The position numbers and the translations under genes are program-made. From the NCBI GenBank assembly GCA_947504045.1, contig CANNFY010000001.1:434001-498000 (forward strand): a stretch of DNA of 64,000 bases, given 5' to 3'. Below, piece after piece: positions 35,233 to 44,926 of the stretch. How positions within the stretch are numbered: position 1 is the stretch's first letter; every line of letters begins with the position of its first letter. Under the pieces are notes generated by a model, which was given only the letters and a program-made list of their open reading frames with translations, had not been told where the DNA came from and did not search any database. The stretch is from an uncultured Maribacter sp. (GTDB lineage Bacteria; Bacteroidota; Bacteroidia; Flavobacteriales; Flavobacteriaceae).

Positions 35233-35909
35233 GAATTTTAGCACTATTAATATGCTTTTTTGTTATCGCTTGCGGTGGCGGAGATGACACGCCAAAATCT
35301 CCCGAAAGCTCTCTTTTATCCTATCCTGAAAAAAATTCAGAATGCACTACTGGAGTAAGCATTAGTGAAACCGTTAGTGAAGTAGAGTTTAGATGGCTCT
35401 CTTCTGCGAATACAGATATTTATGAACTACAAGTAACAAATTTAAGTTCTGGAACCTCACAAACTATAAACACTTCTAGTTTAAGCTCTAAAGTGCCTTT
35501 AGAAAAAGGCACCCCTTTTTCTTGGAAAGTTATTTCTAAAAATACTGGTGCAACCACAAATGCTACTAGCGAAACATGGTCTTTTTACAATGCCGGCTAC
35601 ATAACTTCATTTGCTCCTTTTCCTGCAGAAATAACAGCTCCTAAAATTGGAGACAATGCATTTATAGATATAAATAATGAAGTTACCTTAAAATGGTCTG
35701 GAGCAGATTTAGATAATGATATTGAAAGCTACGACTTGTATTTTGGAACAGAAAATCCACCAACTACCCTATTAGAAACTATTAGTTCTAGAACCACAGA
35801 GTATAAAGTTACTGCTACTACAGATACCATTTATTATTGGAAAATAATTACAAAAGATCAAGAAGAAAATACTTCTGATACTGGGGTTTATAGTTTTAGA
35901 GCCCTATAA
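35229..35909 (+). CDS. Lipoprotein with fibronectin-like domains, coupled to the protease
   Basis: A 226-residue lipoprotein, with a lipobox FFVIAC (Cys 15) followed by GGGDDT, an acidic +2 to +6 region like the surface-export signal of Bacteroidota lipoproteins. The rest comprises two beta-sandwich, fibronectin III-like segments (about 45-120 and 130-226). The ATG overlaps the protease stop in an ATGA, so the two are translationally coupled. It may hold or inhibit the protease at the surface, which is inference; no specific family is recognised. Confidence 0.7.
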   Translation: MRILALLICFFVIACGGGDDTPKSPESSLLSYPEKNSECTTGVSISETVSEVEFRWLSSANTDIYELQVTNLSSGTSQTINTSSLSSKVPLEKGTPFSWKVISKNTGATTNATSETWSFYNAGYITSFAPFPAEITAPKIGDNAFIDINNEVTLKWSGADLDNDIESYDLYFGTENPPTTLLETISSRTTEYKVTATTDTIYYWKIITKDQEENTSDTGVYSFRAL

Positions 35910-35911
35910 TT

Positions 35912-36541
35912 TTATTTACCATTAAACTCATTCATTGTAATTTTTACACCTGACAACACAAAAGATGTTATTAGGTTAGACGCCTTTTGTAAACGCTCTT
36001 TTAAAGCAATTGCTTCTTCATTACTCCATTGCCCAAGTACGTATTCTACTTGCCTACCCTTGCCAAAGTCTGCACCTACACCAAATCTAAATCTATTATA
36101 TGTTGCTGTTTGTAGTATTTGCTGTAAACTCTTTAACCCATTATGGCCACCATCGCTACCTTTTGTTTTTAATCTAAAGGTTCCAAATTCTAGATTTATA
36201 TCGTCCGTTATAATTAAAATATTTTCAAGTGGAATTTTTTCTTTATCCATCCAATATTTAACTGCTTTACCACTTAAGTTCATATAAGTAGATGGTTTTA
36301 AACAAAGAATACTTCTTCCTTTAATTTTAACCGTAGCAACATCTCCTAATTTTTGGGTTTCAAAAGCCGCTTCTTTATCATCAACAAAAGCATCTAAAAC
36401 CTTAAAACCAATATTATGTCTTGTTTCTAAATATTCCGTTCCAATATTTCCTAAACCAACAACTAAAAATTTTTTCATTATATCCGATTCTTCTAAAAAA
36501 GTGGTATTAGCACTAAACAATTGTTTTATTATAGATAACAT
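35912..36541 (-). CDS. pth: Peptidyl-tRNA hydrolase
   Basis: Peptidyl-tRNA hydrolase cleaving the ester bond of peptidyl-tRNAs that drop off ribosomes. The GNIGTEY (Asn), TRHNIGF (catalytic His), STYMNLSG (Asn), TDDINLEFG (Asp) and GHNGLKS (Asn) motifs are all present. The ORF can be read from 36577, but that ATG sits inside the stem of a terminator hairpin, so the ATG at 36541 is preferred (209 residues). A still later ATG, just before KKFLVVGLGN, would give a more compact form; the extension of 21 residues is common in Flavobacteriia. Confidence 0.92.
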   Translation of the reverse strand: MLSIIKQLFSANTTFLEESDIMKKFLVVGLGNIGTEYLETRHNIGFKVLDAFVDDKEAAFETQKLGDVATVKIKGRSILCLKPSTYMNLSGKAVKYWMDKEKIPLENILIITDDINLEFGTFRLKTKGSDGGHNGLKSLQQILQTATYNRFRFGVGADFGKGRQVEYVLGQWSNEEAIALKERLQKASNLITSFVLSGVKITMNEFNGK

Positions 36542-36570
36542 AAGCCAAATAATAACTGTATAAAAATACA

Positions 36571-36600
36571 AAAGCATCCTATAAAAATAGGATGCTTTTT
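36571..36600 (-). terminator. Terminator between rplY and pth
   Basis: Stem AAAGCATCCTAT / ATAGGATGCTTTT with an AAAA loop. The minus strand carries rplY upstream and pth downstream, so it ends the prs-rplY transcript and separates it from pth. Confidence 0.8.
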
Positions 36601-36619
36601 AATGTTATAAAGGTTTTGC

Positions 36620-37240
36620 TTATTCTGCAGCAGCTTCAGCTGGTGCCTCTGCTCCTTCTTCTCCTTCAGCTTCATCCTCATCTTCTTGTACTGTATTACG
36701 AGAAGTTTTAACTTGTACTATTACAGTATTATCTGGATGTAATAAAGTATAATCATCAGATTTTAATGATTCTACTTTTATGTTTCCTCCAATTTTTAAA
36801 GATGAAATATCTACATCAAAGAAATCTACCAAGTTTGCTGGTAAAGCTTTAACCGTAAGTTTTCTGTTTCTAAATAATAAACGTCCACCATTTTTAACCC
36901 CTGGAGAGTTACCTAATAATCTTACAGGTATAGACATTGTAACTTCTTTGTCTGCAAATAATTGGTAAAAATCTACATGGATAATTTTATCGGTAACTGG
37001 GTGAAACTGGATATCTTGCATAATAGCATCTACCTTAGTTCCGTTTTCCAACTCAATCACAACAGTGTGTGCGTTTGGAGTGTAAACCAAATCTCTAAAT
37101 GATAATTCATCTGCTGAAAAATGTAATGGTTTTTCCCCTCCGTATACTACGCAAGGAACCTTTCCAGCATTACGTAAGGCTTTTGTTGCTTTTTTGCCCA
37201 CGCTTTCTCTTTCTGATCCTTTAATTGTAATTGACTTCAT
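36620..37240 (-). CDS. rplY: 50S ribosomal protein L25 (Ctc form)
   Basis: A 206-residue long-form L25. Residues 1-95 are the 5S rRNA-binding L25 domain and about 100-185 the Ctc/TL5 beta domain. An acidic tail ([21 protein letters not shown]) follows, as in many Bacteroidota. It binds 5S rRNA in the large subunit. It follows prs by 48 nt and is probably co-transcribed, ended by the hairpin at 36571-36600. Confidence 0.95.
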   Translation of the reverse strand: MKSITIKGSERESVGKKATKALRNAGKVPCVVYGGEKPLHFSADELSFRDLVYTPNAHTVVIELENGTKVDAIMQDIQFHPVTDKIIHVDFYQLFADKEVTMSIPVRLLGNSPGVKNGGRLLFRNRKLTVKALPANLVDFFDVDISSLKIGGNIKVESLKSDDYTLLHPDNTVIVQVKTSRNTVQEDEDEAEGEEGAEAPAEAAAE

Positions 37241-37288
37241 TATATATATTAAAAATTAATAATTCTTTTTAAAAAAAATTAATGCATT

Positions 37289-38230
37289 TTACATTAAAAA
37301 TTTTGAACTTATAGATGTGTTTGTATGCACTCTTTCCATAACATCTGCAAATAATGGTGCACAACTTAATACTTTTACTTTATTACTATTCTTTTTTGTT
37401 GGTATAGAGTCTGTTATTATTAACTCTGACAATTGAGAATTTTCTATTTTCTCATATGCATCTCCAGAAAGCAATCCGTGTGTAGCAATAGCTCTTACAC
37501 TTAAAGCACCTCTTTCCATCATTAAATCTGCTGCTCTAGCTAAAGTTCCTGCGGTATCAACCATATCATCTACCAACACCACATTTTTTCCTTCCACATC
37601 TCCAATTAACTCCATATGAGAAATTACATTGGCTTTAGCTCTTTGCTTATAACATATAACAACATCACTTTTTAATGCTTTAGAATATGCATATGCTCTT
37701 TTAGAACCACCCATATCTGGTGAGGCAATTGTTAAGTTATCTAAATTCAACTCTTTTAAATATGGCAAAAAGAAAGTAGAAGCAAATAAGTGATCTACTG
37801 GTTTTTCAAAGAAACCTTGAATTTGATCCGCATGTAGATCCATAGTTACAATACGTGTTGCTCCTGCTGTTTCTAGCATTTTAGCAATTAACTTAGCAGC
37901 AATAGGAACTCTAGGTTTGTCTTTACGATCTTGTCTAGCCCAACCAAAATATGGTATAACTGCGGTAATGTGTCTTGCTGAAGCTCTTTTTGCTGCATCT
38001 AACATTAACAACATTTCCATTAAGTGTTCCGAACTTGGGTTTGTAGAACCTATTATAAATATTCTTGCGCCACGAACAGACTCTTCAAAAGAAGGCTGAA
38101 ATTCTCCATCACTATACGTTGAGAATTTAATTTTTCCTATTTCCGCACCGTATAGCTCAGCAATTTTTGTTGCTAATTCTGTACTTTGCCTGCAAGCAAA
38201 AATTTTAGGTTCTGGTACTTGGTAAGCCAT
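37289..38230 (-). CDS. prs: Ribose-phosphate pyrophosphokinase
   Basis: A 313-residue PRPP synthetase, normal length. The PRPP-binding loop VVLVDDMVDTAGTL is near 214-227, the ATP-binding segment PYFGWARQDRKDKPR near 94-108, and the flexible-loop TMDLHADQIQGFF near 132-144. It makes PRPP from ribose 5-phosphate and ATP for nucleotide, His and Trp synthesis. A TAAATTTG -7 element at 38290-38283 lies about 53 nt upstream of the ATG. rplY follows it in the same direction. Confidence 0.97.
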   Translation of the reverse strand: MAYQVPEPKIFACRQSTELATKIAELYGAEIGKIKFSTYSDGEFQPSFEESVRGARIFIIGSTNPSSEHLMEMLLMLDAAKRASARHITAVIPYFGWARQDRKDKPRVPIAAKLIAKMLETAGATRIVTMDLHADQIQGFFEKPVDHLFASTFFLPYLKELNLDNLTIASPDMGGSKRAYAYSKALKSDVVICYKQRAKANVISHMELIGDVEGKNVVLVDDMVDTAGTLARAADLMMERGALSVRAIATHGLLSGDAYEKIENSQLSELIITDSIPTKKNSNKVKVLSCAPLFADVMERVHTNTSISSKFLM

Positions 38231-38282
38231 AGCTAATATGTTGTTCGCTAGTTAATTAAACGTATCTTTTATTAAAGAGGTG

Positions 38283-38290
38283 CAAATTTA
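38283..38290 (-). promoter_or_regulatory. -7 element for prs
   Basis: TAAATTTG on the minus strand fits TAnnTTTG; no clear -33 box. Distance to the prs ATG (38230) is suitable for a leader of about 45 nt. Confidence 0.45.
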
Positions 38291-38355
38291 GAAATTTATT
38301 TTAGTAACTATAGTATAAATACACGTTTTTTTAACCTTAAAACAAATTTATTTTA

Positions 38356-38363
38356 TAATTTTG
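38356..38363 (+). promoter_or_regulatory. -7 element for tRNA-Leu
   Basis: TAATTTTG fits TAnnTTTG and lies 19 nt upstream of the tRNA 5' end. The -33 position is AT-rich without a clear TTG. Confidence 0.5.
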
Positions 38364-38382
38364 CAATCCTCTTAAAGGTAAT

Positions 38383-38462
38383 GCTCGAGTGGCGGAACTG
38401 GTAGACGCGCTGGATTCAAAATCCAGTTCTTCGGAGTGTGGGTTCGATTCCCACCTCGAGTA
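38383..38462 (+). tRNA. tRNA-Leu (CAA)
   Basis: Acceptor stem GCTCGAG pairs with CTCGAGT (a G-T pair at the end), the anticodon arm is CTGGA-TTCAAAA-TCCAG with anticodon CAA (38417-38419), a class II long variable arm follows, and the T arm has GGTTCGATTCC. Discriminator base A; CCA is not encoded. Confidence 0.96.
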
Positions 38463-38467
38463 CAAAC

Positions 38468-38503
38468 AAAAACCCTTAAAACCAATGTTTTAAGGGTTTT
38501 TTA
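38468..38503 (+). terminator. Terminator of tRNA-Leu
   Basis: Stem AACCCTTAAAAC / GTTTTAAGGGTT with loop CAAT, then TTTTATTT. It begins a few nt beyond the tRNA 3' end. Confidence 0.85.
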
Positions 38504-38666
38504 TTTAAATTATTTAGTCTTACTTATAGTATAACAATAAGCCCTTTTTTCGTAAAAAATTATTTAAAGATAAATAACACACTAGTATACTTATTATTTA
38601 AAAGAAGTAGCTAAGAAAATTATAAAATAGTATATTAGAATACTTCATATTAAAAAATTAAAAATC

Positions 38667-40106
38667 ATGAGTACTACTACCTTAACTGAACCCCCAAAAG
38701 TAGAAACGCAAGCAACAGAGATTTTAAGAATTTTTAATGTGCAAAAACAAAATCAATTTACTATTGGTAATACAACCGTCGCACAACGAATTGTTAAATT
38801 AAAAAAACTACATAAAACTGTACTAAAATATAGGGTACAAATTAAAGAAGCTCTTTTTAATGATTATAAAAAACACCCAAGCGAAGTAGATTTAACAGAA
38901 ATTTACCCAGTTATTAGTGAGATAAAGCATGCTAAAAACAACTTACGTTCTTGGACAAGTAAACATTCTGTTAAAACACCTATTGCAATGTTAGGTTCTA
39001 GCTCGCATATTAAATACGAACCCAAAGGTGTAGTTCTAATAATTTCACCTTGGAATTTTCCTATAAACTTAACGTTAGGCCCTCTAGTTTCTGCAATTTC
39101 TGCTGGCAATACGATACTCATAAAACCCTCAGAAATTACACCACATGCTACGGCAATCATGAAAAAAATTATTTCTGAAGTATTTAATGAAAATGAAGTT
39201 GCACTTATAGAAGGTGGCGTAAAAACCTCAACCGAATTACTAAAACTACCCTTTAATCATATTTTCTTTACTGGCGCACCTAGTATTGGCAAAATTATAA
39301 TGAAAGCTGCAGCAGAACATTTAACATCTGTTACTCTAGAGTTAGGTGGTAAATCGCCCACTATTATAGACCAAACTGCCGATATTACATTAGCTGCAAA
39401 AAGAATTGCTTGGGGAAAATATGTAAATAATGGACAAGTTTGTATTGCACCAGATTACTTATTTATTCATGATAGTAAAAGGGAAATGTTTATTAAAGAA
39501 TTTAAAAAACACCTAGAAATTTTCTATACTAAAAACGTTTCTGAAGAAATCTCTTATAATAGAATAGTTAACAAAAACCATTTTAAGAGGATTAAAAATT
39601 ATATAGATGATGCTCTTTCTAAGGGAGCAAAAATTGAAGCTGGCGGAAATTTTATTGAAAATCAAAATTTTATTGCCCCAACATTAATAACCGATGCTCC
39701 TATGGATTCTAAATTAATGACAGAAGAAATTTTTGGTCCTGTTTTACCTATTTTTAGCTTTACAGATTTAGATAAGGTTATTCATGAAATTAACTCTAGA
39801 GAAAAACCCTTAGCACTTTATATTTATAGCAAAAACAAAAAAAACACCAATTATATTATTGCTAATACTAGAGCTGGTGGAACTTGTATTAACCATAATG
39901 CGGCACATTTTTTTAATACTAATCTTCCTTTTGGAGGCTCTAACAATAGCGGAATTGGTAAAGCACATGGCTTAGAAGGTTTTAAATCTTTCTCTAATTC
40001 AAGAGGTGTTTTAAAGCAACATATACCAAATGCAATGGATCTTTTAACCCCGCCATATAATAATTTTAAACAAAAAATAATAGACCTAACTATTAAGTAC
40101 TTTTAG
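38667..40106 (+). CDS. Aldehyde dehydrogenase (class 3-like)
   Basis: A 479-residue NAD(P)-dependent aldehyde dehydrogenase. The catalytic Cys is in NGQVCIAPDY near 252-261 and the general base Glu in LELGGKSP near 218-225. The N-terminal NAD contact ISPWNFP is near 127-133. The C-terminal end (FKQKIIDLTIKYF) is hydrophobic, as in class 3/fatty aldehyde dehydrogenases, where it anchors to membranes. It would oxidise medium or long chain aldehydes. The tesB-like thioesterase follows at 21 nt, which fits a lipid or fatty-acid role. Confidence 0.88.
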   Translation: MSTTTLTEPPKVETQATEILRIFNVQKQNQFTIGNTTVAQRIVKLKKLHKTVLKYRVQIKEALFNDYKKHPSEVDLTEIYPVISEIKHAKNNLRSWTSKHSVKTPIAMLGSSSHIKYEPKGVVLIISPWNFPINLTLGPLVSAISAGNTILIKPSEITPHATAIMKKIISEVFNENEVALIEGGVKTSTELLKLPFNHIFFTGAPSIGKIIMKAAAEHLTSVTLELGGKSPTIIDQTADITLAAKRIAWGKYVNNGQVCIAPDYLFIHDSKREMFIKEFKKHLEIFYTKNVSEEISYNRIVNKNHFKRIKNYIDDALSKGAKIEAGGNFIENQNFIAPTLITDAPMDSKLMTEEIFGPVLPIFSFTDLDKVIHEINSREKPLALYIYSKNKKNTNYIIANTRAGGTCINHNAAHFFNTNLPFGGSNNSGIGKAHGLEGFKSFSNSRGVLKQHIPNAMDLLTPPYNNFKQKIIDLTIKYF

Positions 40107-40127
40107 TTCTCAATTTAACACTTGTAA

Positions 40128-40988
40128 ATGGAAAATATTAATGAATTGATTGAGTTAATAACTCTAAATAAAATAGACGATACCATATTTGAAGGAAAAA
40201 ACTACCAGGCACCATGGGGAAGAGTTTTTGGCGGACAGGTATTAGCACAATCTTTACATGCCGCATACCAAACAGTTCCTGATGATCGTTTTGCGCATTC
40301 CTTACACGGTTATTTTATTTTGGGTGGCGATTTAAAATATCCTATTTACTATGAAGTAGATACCATTAGAAATGGAGGTAGCTTTACTACAAGAAGAGTA
40401 GTGGCTAAACAAAACGGCAAGGCTATTTTTAACATGGCAGCATCATTTCAACTAAGAGCAGACGGAGTAAATCATCAATTTCCAATGCCTAATTTAATTC
40501 CTCCAGAAAAATTAACTACTAGTCTTGAGCAATTAGAAGAAATAAAAGAACTACATCCAAACGCATATAACAAACTTAAAGCAATACAACCTAAAGTGTT
40601 TGATTTTAAGCCTGTTGAAAAATTTACAACACAATTAATAGAAAATGGCTCGCCTTTTTTTAATACCTGGTTACGCACTTCGGCAACAACTGAAATTAAA
40701 TTACCTATGCAACATCAATTATTAGCGTATGCATCGGATTATAACTTACTAACAACGGCAACTTTACCACATCGTGAGCAACTAAATAAAGGCAAAACTT
40801 TTTACGCTAGTTTAGATCATGCTATTTGGTTTCATAGAGATTTTGATATTCAAAAATGGTTGCTATACAGCATGGATAGCCCTAGCGCATCTAACTCTAG
40901 AGGATTTGCTAGAGGTAGCGTTTTTGATAGAAAAGGAGTCTTAGTGGCATCTGTAGCACAAGAAGGTTTAATGCGCCAAAGTATCTAA
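40128..40988 (+). CDS. tesB: Acyl-CoA thioesterase II
   Basis: A 286-residue double-hotdog thioesterase, normal length. The first hotdog has GRVFGGQVLAQSL near 28-40 and the second the ASDYNLLTTA motif, with catalytic Asp, near 202-211 and the SLDHAIWFHRDF segment near 227-238. It hydrolyses acyl-CoAs to free acids and CoA. It is the second gene after the aldehyde dehydrogenase. The gene converges with the first polysaccharide-locus gene, 39 nt away, without a visible terminator. Confidence 0.9.
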   Translation: MENINELIELITLNKIDDTIFEGKNYQAPWGRVFGGQVLAQSLHAAYQTVPDDRFAHSLHGYFILGGDLKYPIYYEVDTIRNGGSFTTRRVVAKQNGKAIFNMAASFQLRADGVNHQFPMPNLIPPEKLTTSLEQLEEIKELHPNAYNKLKAIQPKVFDFKPVEKFTTQLIENGSPFFNTWLRTSATTEIKLPMQHQLLAYASDYNLLTTATLPHREQLNKGKTFYASLDHAIWFHRDFDIQKWLLYSMDSPSASNSRGFARGSVFDRKGVLVASVAQEGLMRQSI

Positions 40989-41027
40989 ATTAGACACAAT
41001 ACTCTTCTTATAAAATACCTTACATTT

Positions 41028-43253
41028 TTAAAATATAGATTTATTTGGTGTGTTACCTAATACAAAATGAAGCTCTCCTCCTTCTAAAATTTGCTGGTGT
41101 GTAATTGTTAGTTTAGTGTAATTTTCACCATTTAAAATAACATTCTGAATGTAAAAATTTTCTTTAGATTGGTTTTCTGTTGTTACCTTAAATTCTTTTC
41201 CATTTTCTAATGTTATAGTAGCACTACTAACATATGGCGATGTAATACTGTACACCCCATTTGCAGGATTAATAGGATAAATTCCTAAAGAGGATAAAAC
41301 TAACCATGCAGACATTTGCCCGCAATCTTCATTACCGCAATATCCGTCTGGTTCTGTTGTATATTGGGTATTTATTATTTTACGAACCATTTCTTGTGTT
41401 TTCCATGGCTGCCCAACAGTATTGTATAAATAAGAAACATGATGACTAGGTTCGTTACCATGTGCATATTGCCCAATCATACCTGTACTAAAAATTGGAA
41501 GTTTATCATTTTCTTCAGGATAATACGTAAACATAGAATCTAGTTTTACTGTAAACTGCTCTTTACCTAAAGTATCTACTAGCCCATTAATATCATGTGG
41601 TACAAACCAAAAATATTGCCACCCGTTACTTTCGCAAAACTCTTTGGTGTATTCTTTCGCATTAAATGGCTTGCTAAACACTCCTTTATCGCTTTTAGGT
41701 CTAAAAAATGTGGTTGATGTATCGTACAAGTTCTTCCAGTTATTTGCTCTTTTTGAAAATGTATTTGCTATTTCCGTTTCGCCTAAATCTTTTGCTAATT
41801 GTGCAATACACCAATCATTATAAGCATACTCTAAAGTTTTAGAAACCGACCAATTTTCATGATGCTCTCCTGTTGGCACATAACCTAAGTCCATATACAA
41901 ATTAATCTGTCTTCCTTTTTCCGTTGCAGAAGCTACACAGGCTTCTAACGCTTTTTTAGCATCTAAAGGAATACCCTTAAAATAGGCATCAACCAAAACA
42001 GGCACTGCATGATAACCAATCATCATATTGGTTTCATTACCTGCTAAAGACCATACTGGCAACAAACCTGTTTCATCATAATGAGATAAGAAAGATTGCA
42101 ACATATCTTCCGTTTCAGTAGGAGCAATAAGTGTATATAAAGGGTGTGTTGCTCTAAAGGTGTCCCAAAGCGAAAATGTATCGTATTTATTATAACCATC
42201 TGCAGTATGTATTTCTCCATCTGCTCCTTTATATGCTCCATCCACATCACTATGTAACGATGGTGTTAAAAACACATGGTACATATTAGTATAAAATAAT
42301 TCTTTTTGCGCTTTAGTTCCTTCTATTTTTATTTTAGAAAGATAAGTTTCCCATATATCGGATGCTTCTTGAACTGTTTGGTTAAAATTCCAATGATCTA
42401 ATTCTGCCTTTAAATTTTTTTGCGCGCCATCAACACTTGCAGATGACATGGCAACTTTTATTTGTATCTTCTCATTCTCTTCCGTTTTATAATCCGCAAC
42501 AATTCTTGTAAACTGACCATTTACAGTTAATGCATCAACAACTTCCTTTTCATTTTTGTATAACGATGCTTTAGTAAATGGTTTTGAAAACTTCATAACA
42601 AAATATACACGCTGATCATTAGCCCAACCTTTAGATTTTCTATAGCCAGAAATTGTCTGGTTATCTTCAATTGTTATTTCTGTTTCCATTGGTTTGTCCC
42701 AATTTAAACTGTATCCTAAATCCAAAATAATTTTACTTTCTTCATCTTTAGGAAATGTATATTGATGAAAACCTACGCGAGATGTTGTAGTTAATTCTGC
42801 TTTAATACCAGAACTTAATAAATCCACAGAATAATAGCCCGGACTAGCGGTTTCTTTATTATGAGAGAATTTAGAATATGGCCTGTACCTGCCCTCTGGC
42901 GTTAAACTTTTTGTAAACTTACTATTTAAAGGCATTACCAGTAAATCATACATATCGCCTGCTCCTGTGCCTGAAAGGTGTGTATGGCTAAAACCTGCAA
43001 TAGTAGAATCTGGATAAAAATAACCTGCAATTCTGTCCCAACCCGGCAAACCGTTATCTGGACTTAGTTGTACCATACCAAAAGGCACTACTGCTCCAGG
43101 ATAGGTATTTCCAGGGCCATCAGTACCTGTAAATGTATTTACATAACTGGTTAATTTTTCGGTAAAAGTTATTGTATCTTTTTGCTTTATTTCCTCATTA
43201 CAAGAAACATTAACTAAGTATATCAGTACTACTAAATAGTTATAATATTTCAT
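41028..43253 (-). CDS. GH92 alpha-mannosidase lipoprotein
   Basis: A 741-residue GH92 exo-alpha-mannosidase. The lipobox is NVSC (Cys 19). Family hallmarks are present: PFGMVQLSPD near 58-67, GFSHTHLSGTGAGD near 87-100, GNEPSHHVSYLY near 573-584 with the acidic residue and paired His, and GNEDCGQMSAW near 636-646. GH92 enzymes are Ca2+-dependent, inverting, and cut terminal alpha-mannose from N-glycans or mannans. It would act at the periplasm or outer membrane. It follows the unassigned hydrolase by 1 nt, so these two make a unit. A second GH92 lies at 58311-60653. Confidence 0.93.
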   Translation of the reverse strand: MKYYNYLVVLIYLVNVSCNEEIKQKDTITFTEKLTSYVNTFTGTDGPGNTYPGAVVPFGMVQLSPDNGLPGWDRIAGYFYPDSTIAGFSHTHLSGTGAGDMYDLLVMPLNSKFTKSLTPEGRYRPYSKFSHNKETASPGYYSVDLLSSGIKAELTTTSRVGFHQYTFPKDEESKIILDLGYSLNWDKPMETEITIEDNQTISGYRKSKGWANDQRVYFVMKFSKPFTKASLYKNEKEVVDALTVNGQFTRIVADYKTEENEKIQIKVAMSSASVDGAQKNLKAELDHWNFNQTVQEASDIWETYLSKIKIEGTKAQKELFYTNMYHVFLTPSLHSDVDGAYKGADGEIHTADGYNKYDTFSLWDTFRATHPLYTLIAPTETEDMLQSFLSHYDETGLLPVWSLAGNETNMMIGYHAVPVLVDAYFKGIPLDAKKALEACVASATEKGRQINLYMDLGYVPTGEHHENWSVSKTLEYAYNDWCIAQLAKDLGETEIANTFSKRANNWKNLYDTSTTFFRPKSDKGVFSKPFNAKEYTKEFCESNGWQYFWFVPHDINGLVDTLGKEQFTVKLDSMFTYYPEENDKLPIFSTGMIGQYAHGNEPSHHVSYLYNTVGQPWKTQEMVRKIINTQYTTEPDGYCGNEDCGQMSAWLVLSSLGIYPINPANGVYSITSPYVSSATITLENGKEFKVTTENQSKENFYIQNVILNGENYTKLTITHQQILEGGELHFVLGNTPNKSIF

Positions 43254-43254
43254 T

Positions 43255-44907
43255 TTACTTTTCTCTCAGTTTATTTACTTTAATATCTGCATTATTTGCA
43301 ATATGTCTTTTATAATCTTGGGTATACAAAGTAGCAATAGTAGTGTATTTTTCTGCTAATTTATTATAATCTGCCCAAGCTTTATCATAGGCTTTAATCC
43401 ACTTTTTAACCGCCTTAGCATCTCCATTATCTTCTGCATATTTCATATATACTAGCGTTCTGTATATTTTATACAATTTTAAACCATATTCTGAAGAACC
43501 AATTGCATGGTTTTTAGTTTCTTCATTTTTCCAATTTATGGATTTTGCCAACTTTACTATTTGTTTCCATTTTGCAATAGATTCATCTTTTTGAGCTAAA
43601 TTTCTCTTCTGTTCTAATTCCCCTTTTACAACCATTGGCCAAGCAATACCCTGATCTCTTGTCCACCAAGGGTTCATATCTCTATACGTACTATTTCTAC
43701 CTCTAACAACTGCTTGTGCAGATAGTAAACATAGCTTTCTAAATTTAGTAATATCATCTTCTTCTAAATGTAAACGCTCTGTTGCATATCTATTAAAAAT
43801 AAATTCTTCACTCTTATTTGTATTCTTGCCCCATTGCGCCATAACCCAAGAGTTTAGATCACACCATAATTCATCTTTAATATAAGGGCCATTCCAGCCA
43901 CCACCACGAGACCATGTCCAAACACCTGCATATAATTCTGGTTTCGTATCTACAAATTCTTGAATGCTATTAATACGTTCTTCTGGCATTCTTGCATGTT
44001 CTTCAAAACCATTAATTACCCCATTAACTATATAATTTGGGTACGCACCTTTACCTTCATATTCACGAGCCGATTGCACCTCAATAATTTGACGGTGACG
44101 CCCTTGCCCAATTACTTTACTAAATGCGTTAGATCTATGAAAATCGCCTTCGCAATGTTTTACACTAATTATTAAATTTTTATGAGGCTCCACCGCATTA
44201 CTTACCGCCATGTAATCTTCTAAATTTGTATCAAAAGCTCCCCATGTTCTAAAAATTAACTGCTTATCTCTTTTTACACAAATTTCTTCTCTTAAGATAT
44301 TAATAAGTGGACTTATTGTTTTTTCAGGATTTTTCTTATCCTTAATAGCGCCTAAATGATATGGAGCATCATGCAAGTACGTTTCACCTATACGAACCAC
44401 CAATCCGTCAAGGTCAGGAAATTGATCAAACATCTCATTAATTTGAGCTCTAATTAATTTTTCTGTTAAGGCATCATTAGGATCCCCAAAACTATCTTCT
44501 ATGCTATACTTTTTAATTAACCGTTTCGGAAATAAAACCAAATCGGACATAGCATAAATTGCCATACCTTCTGCAACACAAGCTGCATGCATTTTTTTAA
44601 TTTGTGCCGCTTTATCGTCTACCCATTTACGATCTTCTGTACCTTTTGGCAGAATAGTCTTATCTACAGATTCCCAATTAATTGCTAAAGCAGGAGATTC
44701 AAAAAGAAAATACACCTTGCCATTATACCCCATTTCTTTTAGTATCGCTGGGTTATTATATTTAGAAACATAAGTTGGTTCACCAGGGTTATGGTGCACC
44801 ATATCTAAAATTAAAGAGGCTGAGTTTTGTGCTAATAATTGTAAAGTACAAACGAAAAAAAACAAAAAAGACACTAAAGAAGTACGCTTGTTGGCAGTTA
44901 TTTTCAT
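43255..44907 (-). CDS. Predicted secreted glycoside hydrolase, family not recognised
   Basis: A 550-residue protein with a signal peptide (about 1-27, ending LLAQ). Alternating strand/helix segments across about 40-400 suggest a TIM barrel. Acidic residues are in the VRIGETYLHD segment near 175-184, KHCEGDFHR near 251-259, and a conserved-looking EVQSAREYEG near 275-284; the WTWSRGGGWNGPY segment near 333-345 could be an active-site loop. The style is vaguely like alpha-glucuronidases, but I cannot place it in a named family. Translationally close to the GH92 gene, it probably acts on the same glycan, perhaps exposing mannose. Confidence 0.55.
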   Translation of the reverse strand: MKITANKRTSLVSFLFFFVCTLQLLAQNSASLILDMVHHNPGEPTYVSKYNNPAILKEMGYNGKVYFLFESPALAINWESVDKTILPKGTEDRKWVDDKAAQIKKMHAACVAEGMAIYAMSDLVLFPKRLIKKYSIEDSFGDPNDALTEKLIRAQINEMFDQFPDLDGLVVRIGETYLHDAPYHLGAIKDKKNPEKTISPLINILREEICVKRDKQLIFRTWGAFDTNLEDYMAVSNAVEPHKNLIISVKHCEGDFHRSNAFSKVIGQGRHRQIIEVQSAREYEGKGAYPNYIVNGVINGFEEHARMPEERINSIQEFVDTKPELYAGVWTWSRGGGWNGPYIKDELWCDLNSWVMAQWGKNTNKSEEFIFNRYATERLHLEEDDITKFRKLCLLSAQAVVRGRNSTYRDMNPWWTRDQGIAWPMVVKGELEQKRNLAQKDESIAKWKQIVKLAKSINWKNEETKNHAIGSSEYGLKLYKIYRTLVYMKYAEDNGDAKAVKKWIKAYDKAWADYNKLAEKYTTIATLYTQDYKRHIANNADIKVNKLREK

Positions 44908-44926
44908 AATAATTATATGAGTTTAG

